A DNA stretch of 64,000 bases from Haliclona indistincta. Lineage: Eukaryota > Porifera > Demospongiae > Haplosclerida > Chalinidae. The stretch spans positions 10,501,439 through 10,565,438 of the forward strand of contig OZ024789.1 of NCBI GenBank assembly GCA_964017065.1, in the 5' to 3' direction. The notes beneath the pieces are model-generated. The model worked only from the letters and a program-made list of their open reading frames with translations, was not told where the DNA came from and ran no database searches. The first letter of the stretch is position 1. The number at the start of each line of letters is the position of its first letter. Position numbers and translations under genes: made by a program. Shown here in pieces: positions 1-13,200 of this stretch.

Positions 1-1226
1 AAGGCAAAGCTGTCCACAGTTGACTGCCTAGAAGCTGATAGGGTAGAATTTTACTACAGGATAGCAGCGCAGGTCCAGAGAAATCGTGTAAGCAAGCTAT
101 GGAAGCTATCTCGCTCGTGGTATGCTTGTGCTGTATAATGAACATTGTAGACACGCCCAGTGGAATTGTGGTCAGCACTGCATGATTGGCTTCTGATTGC
201 ATAACTAAAGCACTGCATTGTGATTGCTGTACAGAAATCCTGTATGCATGCATCTGCAGTTGCTGTGTTTGTGGAATGGTGGATAGTTGTGTTTGTGGAT
301 ATAATGTCAATCCACCGAGGCATCAGCACCTATGGTGCTATTTTTTAAGCTGTTTATGCTTGAAGCGCGGTAGACTATAATCGAGAGCATCGTCAACAGC
401 GTGACTGTTAGGTTTCACCCACCGTAGCTGTTCTGTCATAGCCTGTAATATTATTCACGATCAAACCCAGCCCACGATCCATGAATATTACTGCTCAAGA
501 TCTTGAGCAGTAGAATCTGATTGGTCGGTTGGGAAACTATGAATGGCAATGTTTGCTAGACCCTACACGCCGTCCACCACCCACTCAATAGGCGGGGAGG
601 GGCAGCGGCCAGACTACTGTATACTCAGCTAGCATTCCAATGGCGCTGCCCTAGCCAACACGCATTTTGGCATAAAACTTCGCCAACGCGAGCTGGATCT
701 AGACGTCTTTTAGCTCTACGCGATCGCCAGCACGTGGGCTATACCGTAACAGAACGATTTTTCTAAATAAACGCCACACTGCCAAGAAAAACGGGAAAAT
801 CCATGCTGCTCGAAGGGCAACGGTGCTTTCTAGGCGCGCTAGCGAAAAAATCGCTCTGTTACTAGATTGTAACTTTGTTGAAACTTGCATTTCTGGAATC
901 TTGAGCTCATTCAAGTCTTCACTGGTGAGTTTTATGAATAAACACGTCGATCATGGACCGCGTCTCTCCGTTTTCTCGCGAGCAAGCTAGCCCGTTAAAT
1001 TTCATGACACGACTAGCTATCCAGACGCACTTGCTATACTGCTAATATCGCTCTGTCTGCTGCTTTAGTTTTCCAGAAACACTGACCATAGCAACGCGCA
1101 GCGCCGTGAATATTAATTAGTTGCGTGCACCCTTAAAAGCGCATCAAAGGTGTGATAGTCACTCCCACACAGATCTCGTGCTTCTCGAGATATCTCTCTC
1201 TCTCTCTTGTTTTATTCCTCATTATC
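1..1226. other. 5' flank of K1, no gene seen
   Basis: I see no convincing coding exon here. Short open frames on both strands have no recognisable domain and no splice context matching their neighbours. The last ~100 bases (from ~1130) resemble the sequences upstream of K2 and K4: a GCGCATCAAAG motif, ACTCCCAC, CAGATCTC and then a pyrimidine-rich run before the ATG. This stretch is therefore the likely core promoter and 5' UTR. A perfect 24-bp palindrome lies at 489-512. Confidence 0.5.
1130..1226 (+). promoter_or_regulatory. Conserved proximal promoter/5' UTR of K1
   Basis: The stretch shares ordered blocks with the regions just upstream of K2 (24500-24600) and K4 (40330-40431): GCGCATCAAAG, then a CTCCCAC block, then CAGATCTC, then a CT-rich run ending at the ATG. 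Conservation between paralogue upstream regions argues that the promoter was duplicated with each gene. No TATA box is seen. Confidence 0.4.
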
Positions 1227-4200
1227 ATGTCCGCTCCTCTGCAGCAGCAGCAGCATCAGCAGCAGCAGCGAGGAGGTGAATTCATGAGTTGTGTCAGGTG
1301 TTTAAACAGTGATTGATTGTTACTCCTCACAGTGGATGGATGGAGGGAACCCGCTAGTCGTGATCAACACAGCACAGCTGTTGTTAACAATCAACTTTAT
1401 TTGTGGGGTGGAGATCAGGATGGAATGCCTAAAGTGCACGATAGCGCTGAGAAGCGTCAGTTTTTCTCCAGTGTAGAGGTGTTCGACGTGAACACTGGTT
1501 GCTGGGAGCAGCGCACCACTAGTGGAGCACCTCCACTGGGAGTGCGGGGCTTTGCCTGTGTTACTGTCAGGAATGATCTGCACTATTTCGGTGGTTACTG
1601 TGGTCATGGATACTGCTACCACAATAGTATTCACACACTGAGCACCTCCACCCTGCAATGGAGGATGTTGGCTCCCTCAACAATAGAGGATGGGGCACCA
1701 ATGAAGAAGACATTTTGTGGAATGGTGCACTTCACTGATGGAGAGGAGCACCTCTTGTATGTGATGGGAGGGCGGGGTCATGCTGTCCCTTCATCACCAC
1801 AACATGGAGCAAAGTATCTTCCATCAGTGTATAGTGTGTATACCAATGAACGACACATTTTCTCTCTGTCCACAAGTGAGTGATACTGTTTGTTTCAGCA
1901 TCATAGTAATTTTGGTGAAAATTACTTTTAGTGAGTTGTTAAGCTATCAAGAAACTTCATCAAAATCTGCTTTTACTGCATGTTATTGACATGCATGAAT
2001 TAGTTAGGCGCTAGGTGGCACAATTTTTTTCATTCCCCAAATTAAATCAAGATCATTTTGAATGTTTGAATTTTGGTTCAATATGTAATTTGGTGCATAG
2101 TCAAGTGATGTTATAACCTCTAGATGGGTGGAGCTCACCAGTAGTCACAGGACAAGCTCCTCCTCCATGTGATGAGTTCACACTAACAACAGTGGAAGGA
2201 AAGAGGGCTGCTATGTTTGGTGGTTCCACAACAAGCGACTACTCTGATCATTTGTATATTGTAGATCTGAAGAGACATTCTGTGGTGAGTGTGTAATACT
2301 GCATGTGGACACTATAATTATGAATAGTATAGCACTGATTTGTGGTTCCACCATTGCCAGCGTCATGACCTTGAACTAAGACATGATTCTGTATAACCTT
2401 TGAACAATACATGATTGTGTGACTGTCTATATAAATTGCTGTAAATGCACAATAAGAGAGTTGAGTTTGAGCCCTGAATAGTTGAGTGACTAACTGCACG
2501 AGTCACATGGCGACGGGGATATACCATGGCTACGCCAGCATCTCGGAATTTGACTCAGAGAAAGAAGAATGCATGGCAGCAGTATGCTAAACGCCTAGAC
2601 CACTTCTTTACATCGAACTAGATAACAGATGCTAACAAGAAGAATCTGTCTCTATGTATATTGCAGAGTTGCGCTCGATAGCTATCTTCTGTAACTTCGA
2701 GGGAACCCTGCACAAGATGCTGCTATGTGACAGACTAGTGGGCGGTATCGGCAACGTGCGGCTAGTCCAGGAGAATGACTTGACTTTTGCCAAAACATTG
2801 GAGACAGTGCTAAGCTTAGAAGCAGCAGAGAAGAATGAGAAGACTCTTCAAAACTCCGAGGGAGATACTGCATGACCCGGTGCACAAATTGTCGAGACCA
2901 AAAGACAAGATGCGCCGAAAGCTCCACAGCCATGCTATCAGTGCGGGAAGAGCAACCATTCAGCAGCCAATTGTCGTTTCAAGACGGCTAAATGTCACAC
3001 TGAGTGCGCCGGACGTATTGGACACATCAAGATTGCCTGTCGTGCAAAATCTACTCTGCAAGGCCCGTCAGGTCCATCAGTCAAGTTTGTCCTAGAAGAT
3101 AAGAACAGTGATGCTGTAGTGTACGACTTGTTTGCCTTGGACTTAGTAAAAAGCTGCACTTTAGAAGATATCTACCCATGCACAAGCAGTGAATTTTGTG
3201 GTTGCATATAATGCACATCTTTTTGCATGTTTCAAAATTATCCTGAATAAAATTGGTCCAGTATTTACAAAAATATAGTGCAAAATATGAAATCATATAT
3301 TTTTGGCCCATTCTTGTTTTTGCAACTGTGTGGTGTACCCTGGTACATGTAGTCCATAGCCAAAAGAAGCCTTTCATCATCAAAGGTCAAGGAGTTCAGC
3401 TTTGTCTTGTAAAAACTTAGCCACCTACATGTACAGGTATATATAAACAATCATGTGCATTGTGGATATTAGGGAGGCACGGTAGTGACTCCCTATGTAG
3501 GGTCGAATGAGAAAACAAGATGGCGGCTACATACAATGTATTAGCGTTCAAACGCTGATATTTCGCCTGGTGATTAATTTTATACGCCCAGAGACACTTA
3601 AATCTGCTATCTGGCGTTGCCCAATCTTACAGTAGCAAGGAGATTGCTCGAAATTGTTACTAAAGTGACGAACCTGGAAACGGTGAAAATCGACTTTCGT
3701 CATCTTCGTTTTCTTCTTCTACTTCTTCTTCAGCGCACCTAGCGCCTTTACGCGAGCAGTGCCGAGACCAAAACACCCACGAACAGTCGTGAAATTCTCC
3801 TGGCAGGTGCCTTTTGAACTTTGTTTTTAGTGAAACGGCGATATAAATTCCACGATTTCTCGATCGTGATCTACTGTGAGCTAAGTGTTAGACGCCATTA
3901 TTGTGATTGCGCAATACACACGTGACCAAGCGTGGCGCACGTGACCAAGGACTGGCTTGAGTATCGCCACGCCGTATGGATCACGGAGAACACATAAAAA
4001 ATTACTTGTTTGGAGTCTTTGAAGAACGGTAAGCTCGTATAGCATCATCACCATTCTGCGCTTGCCAGATAATTATAACCTCCGTACACTACAGGTCTAC
4101 AAACATGTGTGGGCGGGGCTCGTATGCACTGCATGCAGCATGCGTAGGCGACCTGATATTACAATTATTTTCAGCTAAAATTTTTAAATTGTTAATTATA

Positions 4201-7200
4201 AAGAAAAGCCATCGACAACGGGAAAACTAAACCAATGGTGGAAACAAAGACGGCTCAGTAGGTGCATGATATTGAACTGCACTTCACTGAAAAAGAAAAA
4301 ATGGACACAAACAAGAAAATTAAAAAGATTTCTATCGAAATCAAAAAGATGTAGGGTTGTGAAATCTACCACTGGTCCACAATGTAAACCAACAAGAAAC
4401 AAGCATGGAATGGTAACAAGATTGACTTGCTAACAGACCATGCATAGATCCCTACATCAGTGGCTGTACATAACATCAATATTTTGTCGCAAGCTGAATG
4501 CACGTCAGGTGTCAGTCACAGCAACTAGCTGAAATAGCAGCCAACCACAGCAGCCACTGATGTAGGGATCTATGGTCTGTTAGCAAGTCAATCTTGTTAC
4601 CATTCCATGCTTGTTCCTAATTGTTGGTTTACATTGTGGACCAGTGGTAGATTTCACAGTCCTACACCCTTTTGAAATCTTTTTAATTTTCTTGTAATAA
4701 TATTGTTGATATCACTTAGGGTGAGCAAACTGCTGTCAAAACAGGCTATGTCCAGATCCTACCATCAAGGAAAGTCCTGTGGTCCATGCTACCTTTGTGG
4801 TAAGGTAGAGAACAGATATGACCACTTTTCTGGTTTACCAGTAGAAGTACAAACGTTTATACAGAGTACACAAACTGGCACAATTCCTGGCAACAGTTGC
4901 CTTTGTAGAATCCACCAAAAAGAGGTGCAAAGAAATCTGGGAAATCCAAAGTATGTTCCTACATGGAATAAAGAAAATCAAACCACACCCCCCACCAAAA
5001 TCAACACAACACTGTGTATAGTCAGATTGTGTTGCATCCTCTAACAACACAAGAATAATTGCGCCATGCGTGGATACAGAAGAAGCTTTTCGCCATGTTC
5101 TTTATGGTACTGAGCAGCCTATCTTCTTATGCCAGACACATTATCAATGCCTTTACAGGAAAATTCATGCACACATACCATGTGCTGGTTGTGACGCTAA
5201 GCCAAAATCTAGCCAGGGAGGCTACACACGCCATAGTCCAGATGCTCTTTCAGTTACTAACTATCTGAATGAACATACTGAATTTGAGGTCACAATAACC
5301 CCAACAGATGTTCTATGCAAGTCATGCTATGACACGCATTTAGTTATAATTAAGAGTATAGAGAGTCTGGATAACATACCAGACCTCAGTTCAGATATGT
5401 CCTTATGGAGCATGATTGTGTGTGAAGAACATACAACTGAACTAACAAGAGCGGTATTGAATACTGTGATACATGTAGCAAAAATGCTTCAACAAGAGAG
5501 GGCTCTTCTTCTTCCTCAAGTCGTCAATGTCTTCACTCAGAACTACTCTAGCTCTGACAACACCAACCTGTTCCAAGTTACCACACCTACTAATTTACCA
5601 GTTCACTTCATATTGGAGCTTCGGTTGCAAAGCAGACGAAAGCTAGCTCCAAGATTCTTTATGCCCACGGTAGACTATAAATGTACCTACTGTGTAAGCA
5701 TAATTTGCGACTCGACGTCAAGCAATTTTCTTCTTCACGCCAGGTACGAGAACATAAAGTTTGTTCCAAGTTACCCCGCCCTACCTTATCTCGTCATTTC
5801 TCCGTTTCCTCATTTCCGTTTCCCATTTTTTATTTCCTCGTTCCTCCGTTTAGAGCGACCCCAATAATGGCGTCTAACACTTAGCTGACAATGGATCACG
5901 ATCGAGAAATCGCTGAATTTATATCGCCGTTTCGCTAAAAACAAACTTCAAAAGGCACCTGCCAGGAGAATTTCACGATTGTTCATGGGTGTTTTGGTCT
6001 CGGCATTGCTCGCGTAAAGGCGCTAGGCGCGCTGAAGAAAGAAAGAAGAAAGAAGAAAACGAAGATGACGAAACTCGATTTTCACCGTTTCCAGGTTCGT
6101 CACTTTAGTAACAATTTCGAGCGATCTCCTTGCTGCTGTAAGATGGGGCAACGACAGAGAGCAGATTTAGGTGTCTTCTGGCGTATACAATTCATCACTA
6201 GGCGAAATATCAGCGTTTGAACGCTAATACATTGTATGTAGCCGCCATCTTGTTTTCCCGTTCAACCCTACATAGGGAGGCACTACCGTGCCTCCCTAAT
6301 ATTTTAAAAACATAACAAGAATGCATGGGAAATTTTCTTAGTGTCATCTATCATAATTGTTCTTGTAAAGAAAATTAAACAGATTTCTATCGAAATCAAA
6401 AGGATGTAGTGATGAAGAAATCTACTACTGGTCCACAATGTAAACCAACAAGGAACAACCATGGAATGGTAACACGATGGACTTGCTAACAGACCATAGA
6501 TCCCTACATCAGTGGCTGCTGTGGCTGACTATAGCTAGTTCAGCTAGTTGCTGTTGACTGACACATGACGTGCATTGAATTGAATTCAGCTTGTGACAAA
6601 AATATTGATCTGATGTACAGCCACTGATGTAGAGATCTATGGTCTGTTAGCAAGTCAATCATGTTACCATTCCATGGTTGTTCCTTGTTGGTTTACATTG
6701 TGGACCAGTAGTAGATTTCTTCATCACTACATCCTTTTGATTTCGACTGAAATCTTTTTAATTTTCTTGTTTGTGTCCTTTTTTCTTTTTCAGTGAAGTG
6801 CAGTTCAATATCATGCATGTACTAAGCCGTCTTTGTTTCCACCATTAGTTTACTTTTACTGTTGTTGATGCCTTTTCTTTATAATTATTACAGCAAAAAA
6901 TTGATTGTCATATCAGCTCGCCTACGCATACATGCAGTGCATACGAGCCCCGCCCACACTTGTTTGTAGACACGGAGGACAGGTTATAATAATCTGGCAA
7001 GCGCAGAATAGTGATCCTACACGAGCTTACCGTTCTTCGAAGACTCCAGACAAATAAATTATGTGTTCTCTGCGATTGATACGGCGCGGCGATACTCAAG
7101 CTGGTGCTTGGTCACGTGCGCTAACCACTGCTTGGTCACGTGCGTATTGCGCAATCACAATAATGGCGTCTAACACTTAGCTGACAATGGATCACGATCG

Positions 7201-10200
7201 AGAAGTCGCGGAATTTATATCGCCGTTTCGCTAAAAACGAAGTTCGAAAGGCACCTGCCAGGAGAATTTCACGACTGTTCGTGGCATAAATTTCACGACT
7301 GTTCGTGGCATAATTTCACGACTGTTCGTGTTTTTGTTCCTCGCATAAAGGCGCTAGGCGCGCTGAAGAAAGAAAGAAAGAAAGAAAGAAAGAAGAAAAC
7401 GAAGATGACGAAACTCGATTTTCACCGTTTCCAGGTTCGTCACTTTAGTAACAATTTCGAGCGATCTCCTTGCTACTGTAAGATGGGGCAACGCCAGATA
7501 GCAGATCTAAGTGTCTTTGGACGTATAAAATTCATCACCAGGCGAAATATCAGCGTTTGAACGCTAATACATTGTATGTAGCCGCCATCTTGTTTTCTCA
7601 TTCATCCCTACATAGGGAGTCACTACCGTACCTCCCTAATACACTTGCTTCGCATTCTAAAAAAGCAAAAATTGGAAAGGATCAAAGTTGATCATATTAC
7701 AAGTTAAAAATGCAGGTACTATATAAATTTTTTTGGTGATGGCCGGTATGAAAACCTTTGGATCTGTCATTTTCTGTTATGGCCAGTCATATATAATGAC
7801 AGGCTACCTCAAAATTTTATTTTGAGCCCTGCCTTAGTTGGAACTTGAGCGGTACCGATTGGGGACGGTCCGTGTACGAAGGGGATAACGAGGTTGAGAA
7901 TTCGTGGAAGACGATCCAGTCTTAGATTGAGATGAGTCGATGGGTATGTCAGTTTGAGTGTTCAGCTCGGTCAAGCTGTCCTTATACTTTCAAGTCGTTG
8001 TCTTAAATGGTCTTGATGCCGCTTCCACAGTCTGCCGTCCTTCAACTTGATATCAAAGGACACAGCACCATTGGCTCGAATGATATGACCTGGCAGCCAT
8101 TTCTCTCCCTCTCTAAAATTCCGTGCATACACAGACTGTCCTGTAGAGAACTCACGTTTGCGAGAATTAGCATCATGAGCTTCCTTCTGACGGAACTGAC
8201 TTTCCTCAACTCTCTCTTGGACACATGGGAAGAGCAAGTCAAGGCGTGTGCTATAGGTTTGTAATGCAACAGAAGGTCAGATGGTGACAGACCGGTGGAG
8301 GATTGGGGTGTAGTTCGATAGGTGAACAGTACTTTAGAGAGGCGAGTGTTGAGAGTACCCTCAGTTACCTTGCGGAGACCTTTCTTGATAATTTGGACAG
8401 CACGTTCAGCTAATCCATTACTGGTAGGGATGTCTTATGCTTGATTCCATTCCTGGAGAAAAATGACTCAATATCTTCACTAGCAAAGTAAGCAGCATTA
8501 TCATAAACCACGGTAGACGGTATCCCAAACCGTGCAAATGAAGATCGGAGTAGTTCCATGGTTGCGTGTGATGTTGCAGATGATACGAAAGATGCTTCAA
8601 TCCATTTAGAATGGGCATCTATTATTATGAGACACATTTTCCCATACAATGGACCAGCATAGTCAATGTGTAGTCTACTCCACGGACGGGTTGGCCAGCT
8701 CCATGCATGGCTGCAGTGGTGCTTTTGGTGGTTCTGACTGGTCTACTTGGCATTGGTGACATCTATTAACTAACAGCTCAATGTCTCGATCTAGTTGAGG
8801 CCACCATACATACATTCTGGCTAAGCTTTTCATACGGGTCATACCAATGTGAGTATCATGCAACTCATCTAGCATAAACTGCTGACCTTGTGGTGGTATA
8901 ACAATCCGAGCTCCCCGTAGTAGACAGCCGTCCAGTGTTGACAGTGCATTCTTCCTTGATTGGTAAGGCCTGACTTTCGGATCTGGGTTCTTGGGCCAGC
9001 CTTTGTTGACGTAACAAATTACTCTGGATATGACGGGGTCCTTGCGAGACCAGGTGCGTACATGGTCTAATGTGATTGGTAGATCTTCCAGCTGTTTGGT
9101 GAGCAAGATCAATTCTGGAGGAAGAATCGATGTTCCAGGAGTAACAGGCAAGGGCAATCTGCTCAATGCGTCAGCATTTGCGTGAGCAGTGGTGTCACGA
9201 AACTTGAGTGTGTACTCGTACTCAGAGAGAAACAAGAGTTCAATGGAACACATACCCTGTGCGCTATGCAAATGTGCAGAAATTGTTGTGAATGCTAGTT
9301 GTATTGTGTACTGTGATCTATTGTATCGCCCATTAGAACAAAAGAATATTTTCACTACTGTAGACATAATTATAGTGTTCATGAAGTTCTGAGCTCCTTT
9401 TGTGGCGGAGAATAATTTTTCTCTGAATCAAGGCAACACGAACTGCATTGCGTGCTGACATACTTTGCAACCGAATCTGCCGCTGCTCTGGTGTCTCAGA
9501 GGCAAGGCGAACTGCATTGCTTGCTGACATACTTTGCAACCGAATCTGCCGCTGCTCTGGTGTCTCAGAGGCAAGGCGATCGGATCTGTTTGGCGTGCTG
9601 ACATTTCCAACTGGCAACAGCACAGGTGTTTTTCCTGTTACGAGCCATCCGTTTTGTTTCTCTGAGCAAAAACTAAGTACTGACATACGAGAAGCAATAC
9701 TCACCGCAAAAATTCCTCTGCTTCCATAGCCTCTACAGCCTTCCATGAAGGCATTCTTTGTCTCTTTGACATAAGTTTCAACGCTCATGCGGGAAGGTTG
9801 GGCGACACACCTCTAGTGAGTTACCGTATAATGTTCATAATTATTAGCGCTGTATTATTAGATACTATGGCCATAGCACGCCGCAGAAGAGTCTGCCGAC
9901 TTTGTAGACCACTTTAGAGGAGTAAGAATCTCTCAACACAGCCGTAGAGAAGTATTGTATGGTAAGTCCCAATCGACAAACACCAAACGGCCCTGTTTTT
10001 TGTACACACACATATATACATACATACATACATACATACGGACATGGACAAACGCTTAACCCTCCGGCGCCTACGCGCCCAGGGTAATAAAGACCATCGT
10101 CTAATTCTCGCTGAAGCTTGAGAGGATGTGGTACGGTGCTCATTGAGTAGTGCAAGAAGGGGCTTGTGGTCTGTCCACAGCTCAAAGTTGTGTCCAATGA

Positions 10201-13200
10201 GATACTGGTAGAACCGCTTCACTCCAAAAATGCATGAGAGTGCTTCTTTCTCTAGCTGACAGTAGTTCTGCTCGGCTTTAGAAAGAGAGCGAGAAGCCTA
10301 GGCGATGGCTCATTCCGTGCCATCAGGAGTTCGGTGTGCCAATACTGCACCAATCCCGTATGCTGATGCGTCACAGGCGAGAACAAGAGGTAGTGAGTGG
10401 TCAAAGTGGACAAGTAGACAAGGTGATGTCAGTAGTTCGTTTGCATTTTAAGAACGCTTTTTCTTGTTTAGCGGACCAGTGCCACTGTACATCTTTGCGA
10501 AGTAAGTAGTATAGAGGGGCAAGAGTGGAGGAGAGGTTAGGAAGAAATTTGGAATAGTAAGAGATGAGACCTAGGAAAGCTTTCAGTTGACTAACATTGC
10601 AAGGAGTAGGTGCCTTTGCCACCGCCTGCACTTTATCTTCTAGAGGGTGGAGGCCATCCTTATCTATTCTGTGACCAAGAAATGAAACCGATGATACATT
10701 GAAACGACACTCGTCCTTCTTTAGACCCAGGCCTGCCTTCTCCAATCTTGAGAGCACCTCTTCTAGTCTCTGATTGTGCTCTTCCTTTGATGAACCCGTC
10801 ACAAGGATGTCATCAATATACACGATCACACCTGTGATGCCCTGGAGGATGGACTCCATCACTCGCTGAAAGATTCCAGGAGCGGAGGAAATGCCGTAGG
10901 GTATAGTCGTGTGTAACGAAAGAGGCCTCTGTGAGTATTGATGACAACATACTGCTTGGAGTGCTCGTCTAGTGGCAGCTGCAGATATGCCTGGCTAAGA
11001 TCAAGCTTTGAGTAGACTCGTCCACCAGAGAGGGTTGCGAAAAGATCTTCCACTGTAGGGATGGGATACCTGTCAAGCTTAGAGACTGGATTTACTGTTT
11101 GTTTGAAGTCACCACAAATTCGGACACTTGATGCGTCTTTCTTCAGAACTGCCACTATATGGGAGAAGCCTACTGAGAAACTTCAACTGGTTCCAGAGTG
11201 CCTTCCTTGACTAGGCGATCCAGATCCTGATCCACCTTGTCTTTGAATGCATAGGGAAGTGCACGAGCTTTTGAGAATACCGGCTTTGCATCTGAGTTGA
11301 CGTGAATAGAGACTTTGTGCCCCTGTAGTGTTCCCAGGCCCCCCTGGAACAGCGCAGAATATTTCCCTAATATCGGGTCATCCACCACCTGGTGGATCTC
11401 CTGCCAGTCTAGGCGTAGTGCTTTCGGCCAGTTTCTTCCTATAACAAGGTGGTACCATTTCTAGCCACAACAAGAAGGGAAAGCTGAGCTTCTTGGCTTT
11501 TGTACGTGTACGACATTCACGTTTATGCTGCCCCGAACTGTGATAGGGTCTCCTGAGTATGAACACAAGCGCATCTTGGATTCCTGGAGTGTTGAATCCG
11601 GCAATCTGGTTCAGATTAGAGATGGTGTTCTTTGGGAGAAACATCATCTGGAGTATCAGTGGCATTGATGATTTGATCAACATGTCTCTTCCAAAGAACA
11701 CCATCTCTAATCTGAACCAGATAGGTGAGAGGTCCCCTCTTCTCGGCAATAACTCCAGAAATCCAGCGAGGCCCTTCACGATAATTACGAGCCAACACTC
11801 GTTGACCTAAGAAGAAGTCTCGTACTCTGCTGTGTACATCATGATATGCCTTCTGGGCAGACTGTTTGTCAGAAATAGTACTGCCCAAATCTGGTCGGAT
11901 CATGTCCAATCTAGTACGAATGGTACGCTTCAAAAAGAGTTCACATGGAGGAGTGCTTGTAGTGGCATGTGGAGAAATACGATAGGACATCAGGAAGGTA
12001 GTCAGATCCATGTGTAGATCATCACCACCCTTGAGAGCTCTCTTGAGAGTACGTATAAATCGCTCTGCAGCACCATTCGTGGAAGGATGATATGGCGAAC
12101 TCTTGATATGCTTCACTCGGTTACTTCCTAGGAACAGTCTAAATTCTTCAGAGGCAAACTGCGGGCCGTTATCTGATACAACTTGACGCGGTAAACCAAA
12201 GGTAGCAAAAAGAGATCTCAACACATGTATGGTTGCTGAAGCAGTAGTTGACACCATTGGAAATACTTCTGGCCATTTTGAGTGAGCATCCACCACGACA
12301 AAGAGCATTTTCCTCTCACTGGACCTGCGAAATCTACATGAATACGTTCCCAAGGTTTAGTAGGCCACAACCATGGGTGTAGGGGTGCCAATGGTGGAGC
12401 ACTTTGAGTAGATTGACATTTGTCACATTTCTTTACTAGGTGTTCGATGTCCTCGTTGATTTGAGGCCACCAGACATAACTTCGAGCCACTGATTTCATC
12501 CTGACAATACCAGGATGACTTTGGTGCAATTCTTGTAGAACTTGCTCAGTGAACTTGGGCGGAACAACCACTCGGATCGCCAAAGCAGACAGTCCTGCTC
12601 AATTGTTAGTTCAAGTCTTCGATCACAGTATGGACGTAACCCAGGCTCTATATGACTAGGCCAGCCTTGTTTCGTGTAGAGTAGAACTCTTGATAGAGTG
12701 GGATCTCGCCTGGTAGCTTCAGCAACTTGAATCGAGCTAATCGGCATGGCAGATATCTGGTTGATGTTAAATACCGAAGTGGAGCTGGGTAGCACATCTG
12801 TTGATTCTGAAGAATCAGAGAGAGAGAGAGGTAAACGAGATAAACAATCAGCATTAGCATGAGAGTGAGTGCTCTTGAACTTAATCTGATACTGGTAACA
12901 TGACAATAATAGAGCCCATCTCTGTAATCTAGCGGCTGCGATTGAGGGAATTCCAGTTTTCGGCCCAAGGATAGTAGTGAGTGGCTTATGGTCCGTTAGT
13001 AACTCAAAAGTACGACCATACAGATACGAGTGAAATTTCTTAACTCCATATACCAGAGAGAGCGCTTCCTTCTCCAGCTGAGAGTAATTTTGTTCACTTG
13101 TAGAGAGAGTTCGAGAGGCATAGGCCACTGGACGTTCTGTTCCATCAGGGAAAAGATGGGAGAGGACTACTCCGAGCCCAAAGGTAGACGCATCACCAGC

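Larger units (their letters stand above)
3468..7640. mobile_element. DNA transposon(s) with ~850-bp terminal inverted repeats
   Basis: The left end (from ~3468, AGGGAGGCACGGTAGTG) is repeated in reverse complement at ~6200-6300 and again at ~7540-7640. The left arm 3468-4310 pairs with 6775-7640. A shorter right arm at ~5868-6300 suggests one element nested in or duplicated next to another. The arms include a purine-rich GAAAGAAAGAAA tract, and 7268-7328 carries a short triple tandem. Flanks are AT-rich and palindromic (ATATTA / TAATAT), so a TA-type target is possible but not certain. Two coding stretches lie in the interior. No transposase motif is recognised. Confidence 0.65.

Noticed and set aside
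186..380. Cys-rich 64-codon ORF near the window start
   Set aside because: Overlaps an antisense ORF of equal length, has no splice or promoter context and no recognised family.
489..512. 24-bp perfect palindrome TACTGCTCAAGATC...
   Set aside because: Real, but isolated and without a second copy or flanking element signal; not enough to call a regulatory site.
2248..2499. Minus-strand ORF across the K1 exon 3 end
   Set aside because: Overlaps a well-supported exon and intron on the + strand and the retroelement border.
5059..5268. 69-codon + strand frame starting at 5059
   Set aside because: Shadow of the Cys-rich frame that spans 5043-5867.
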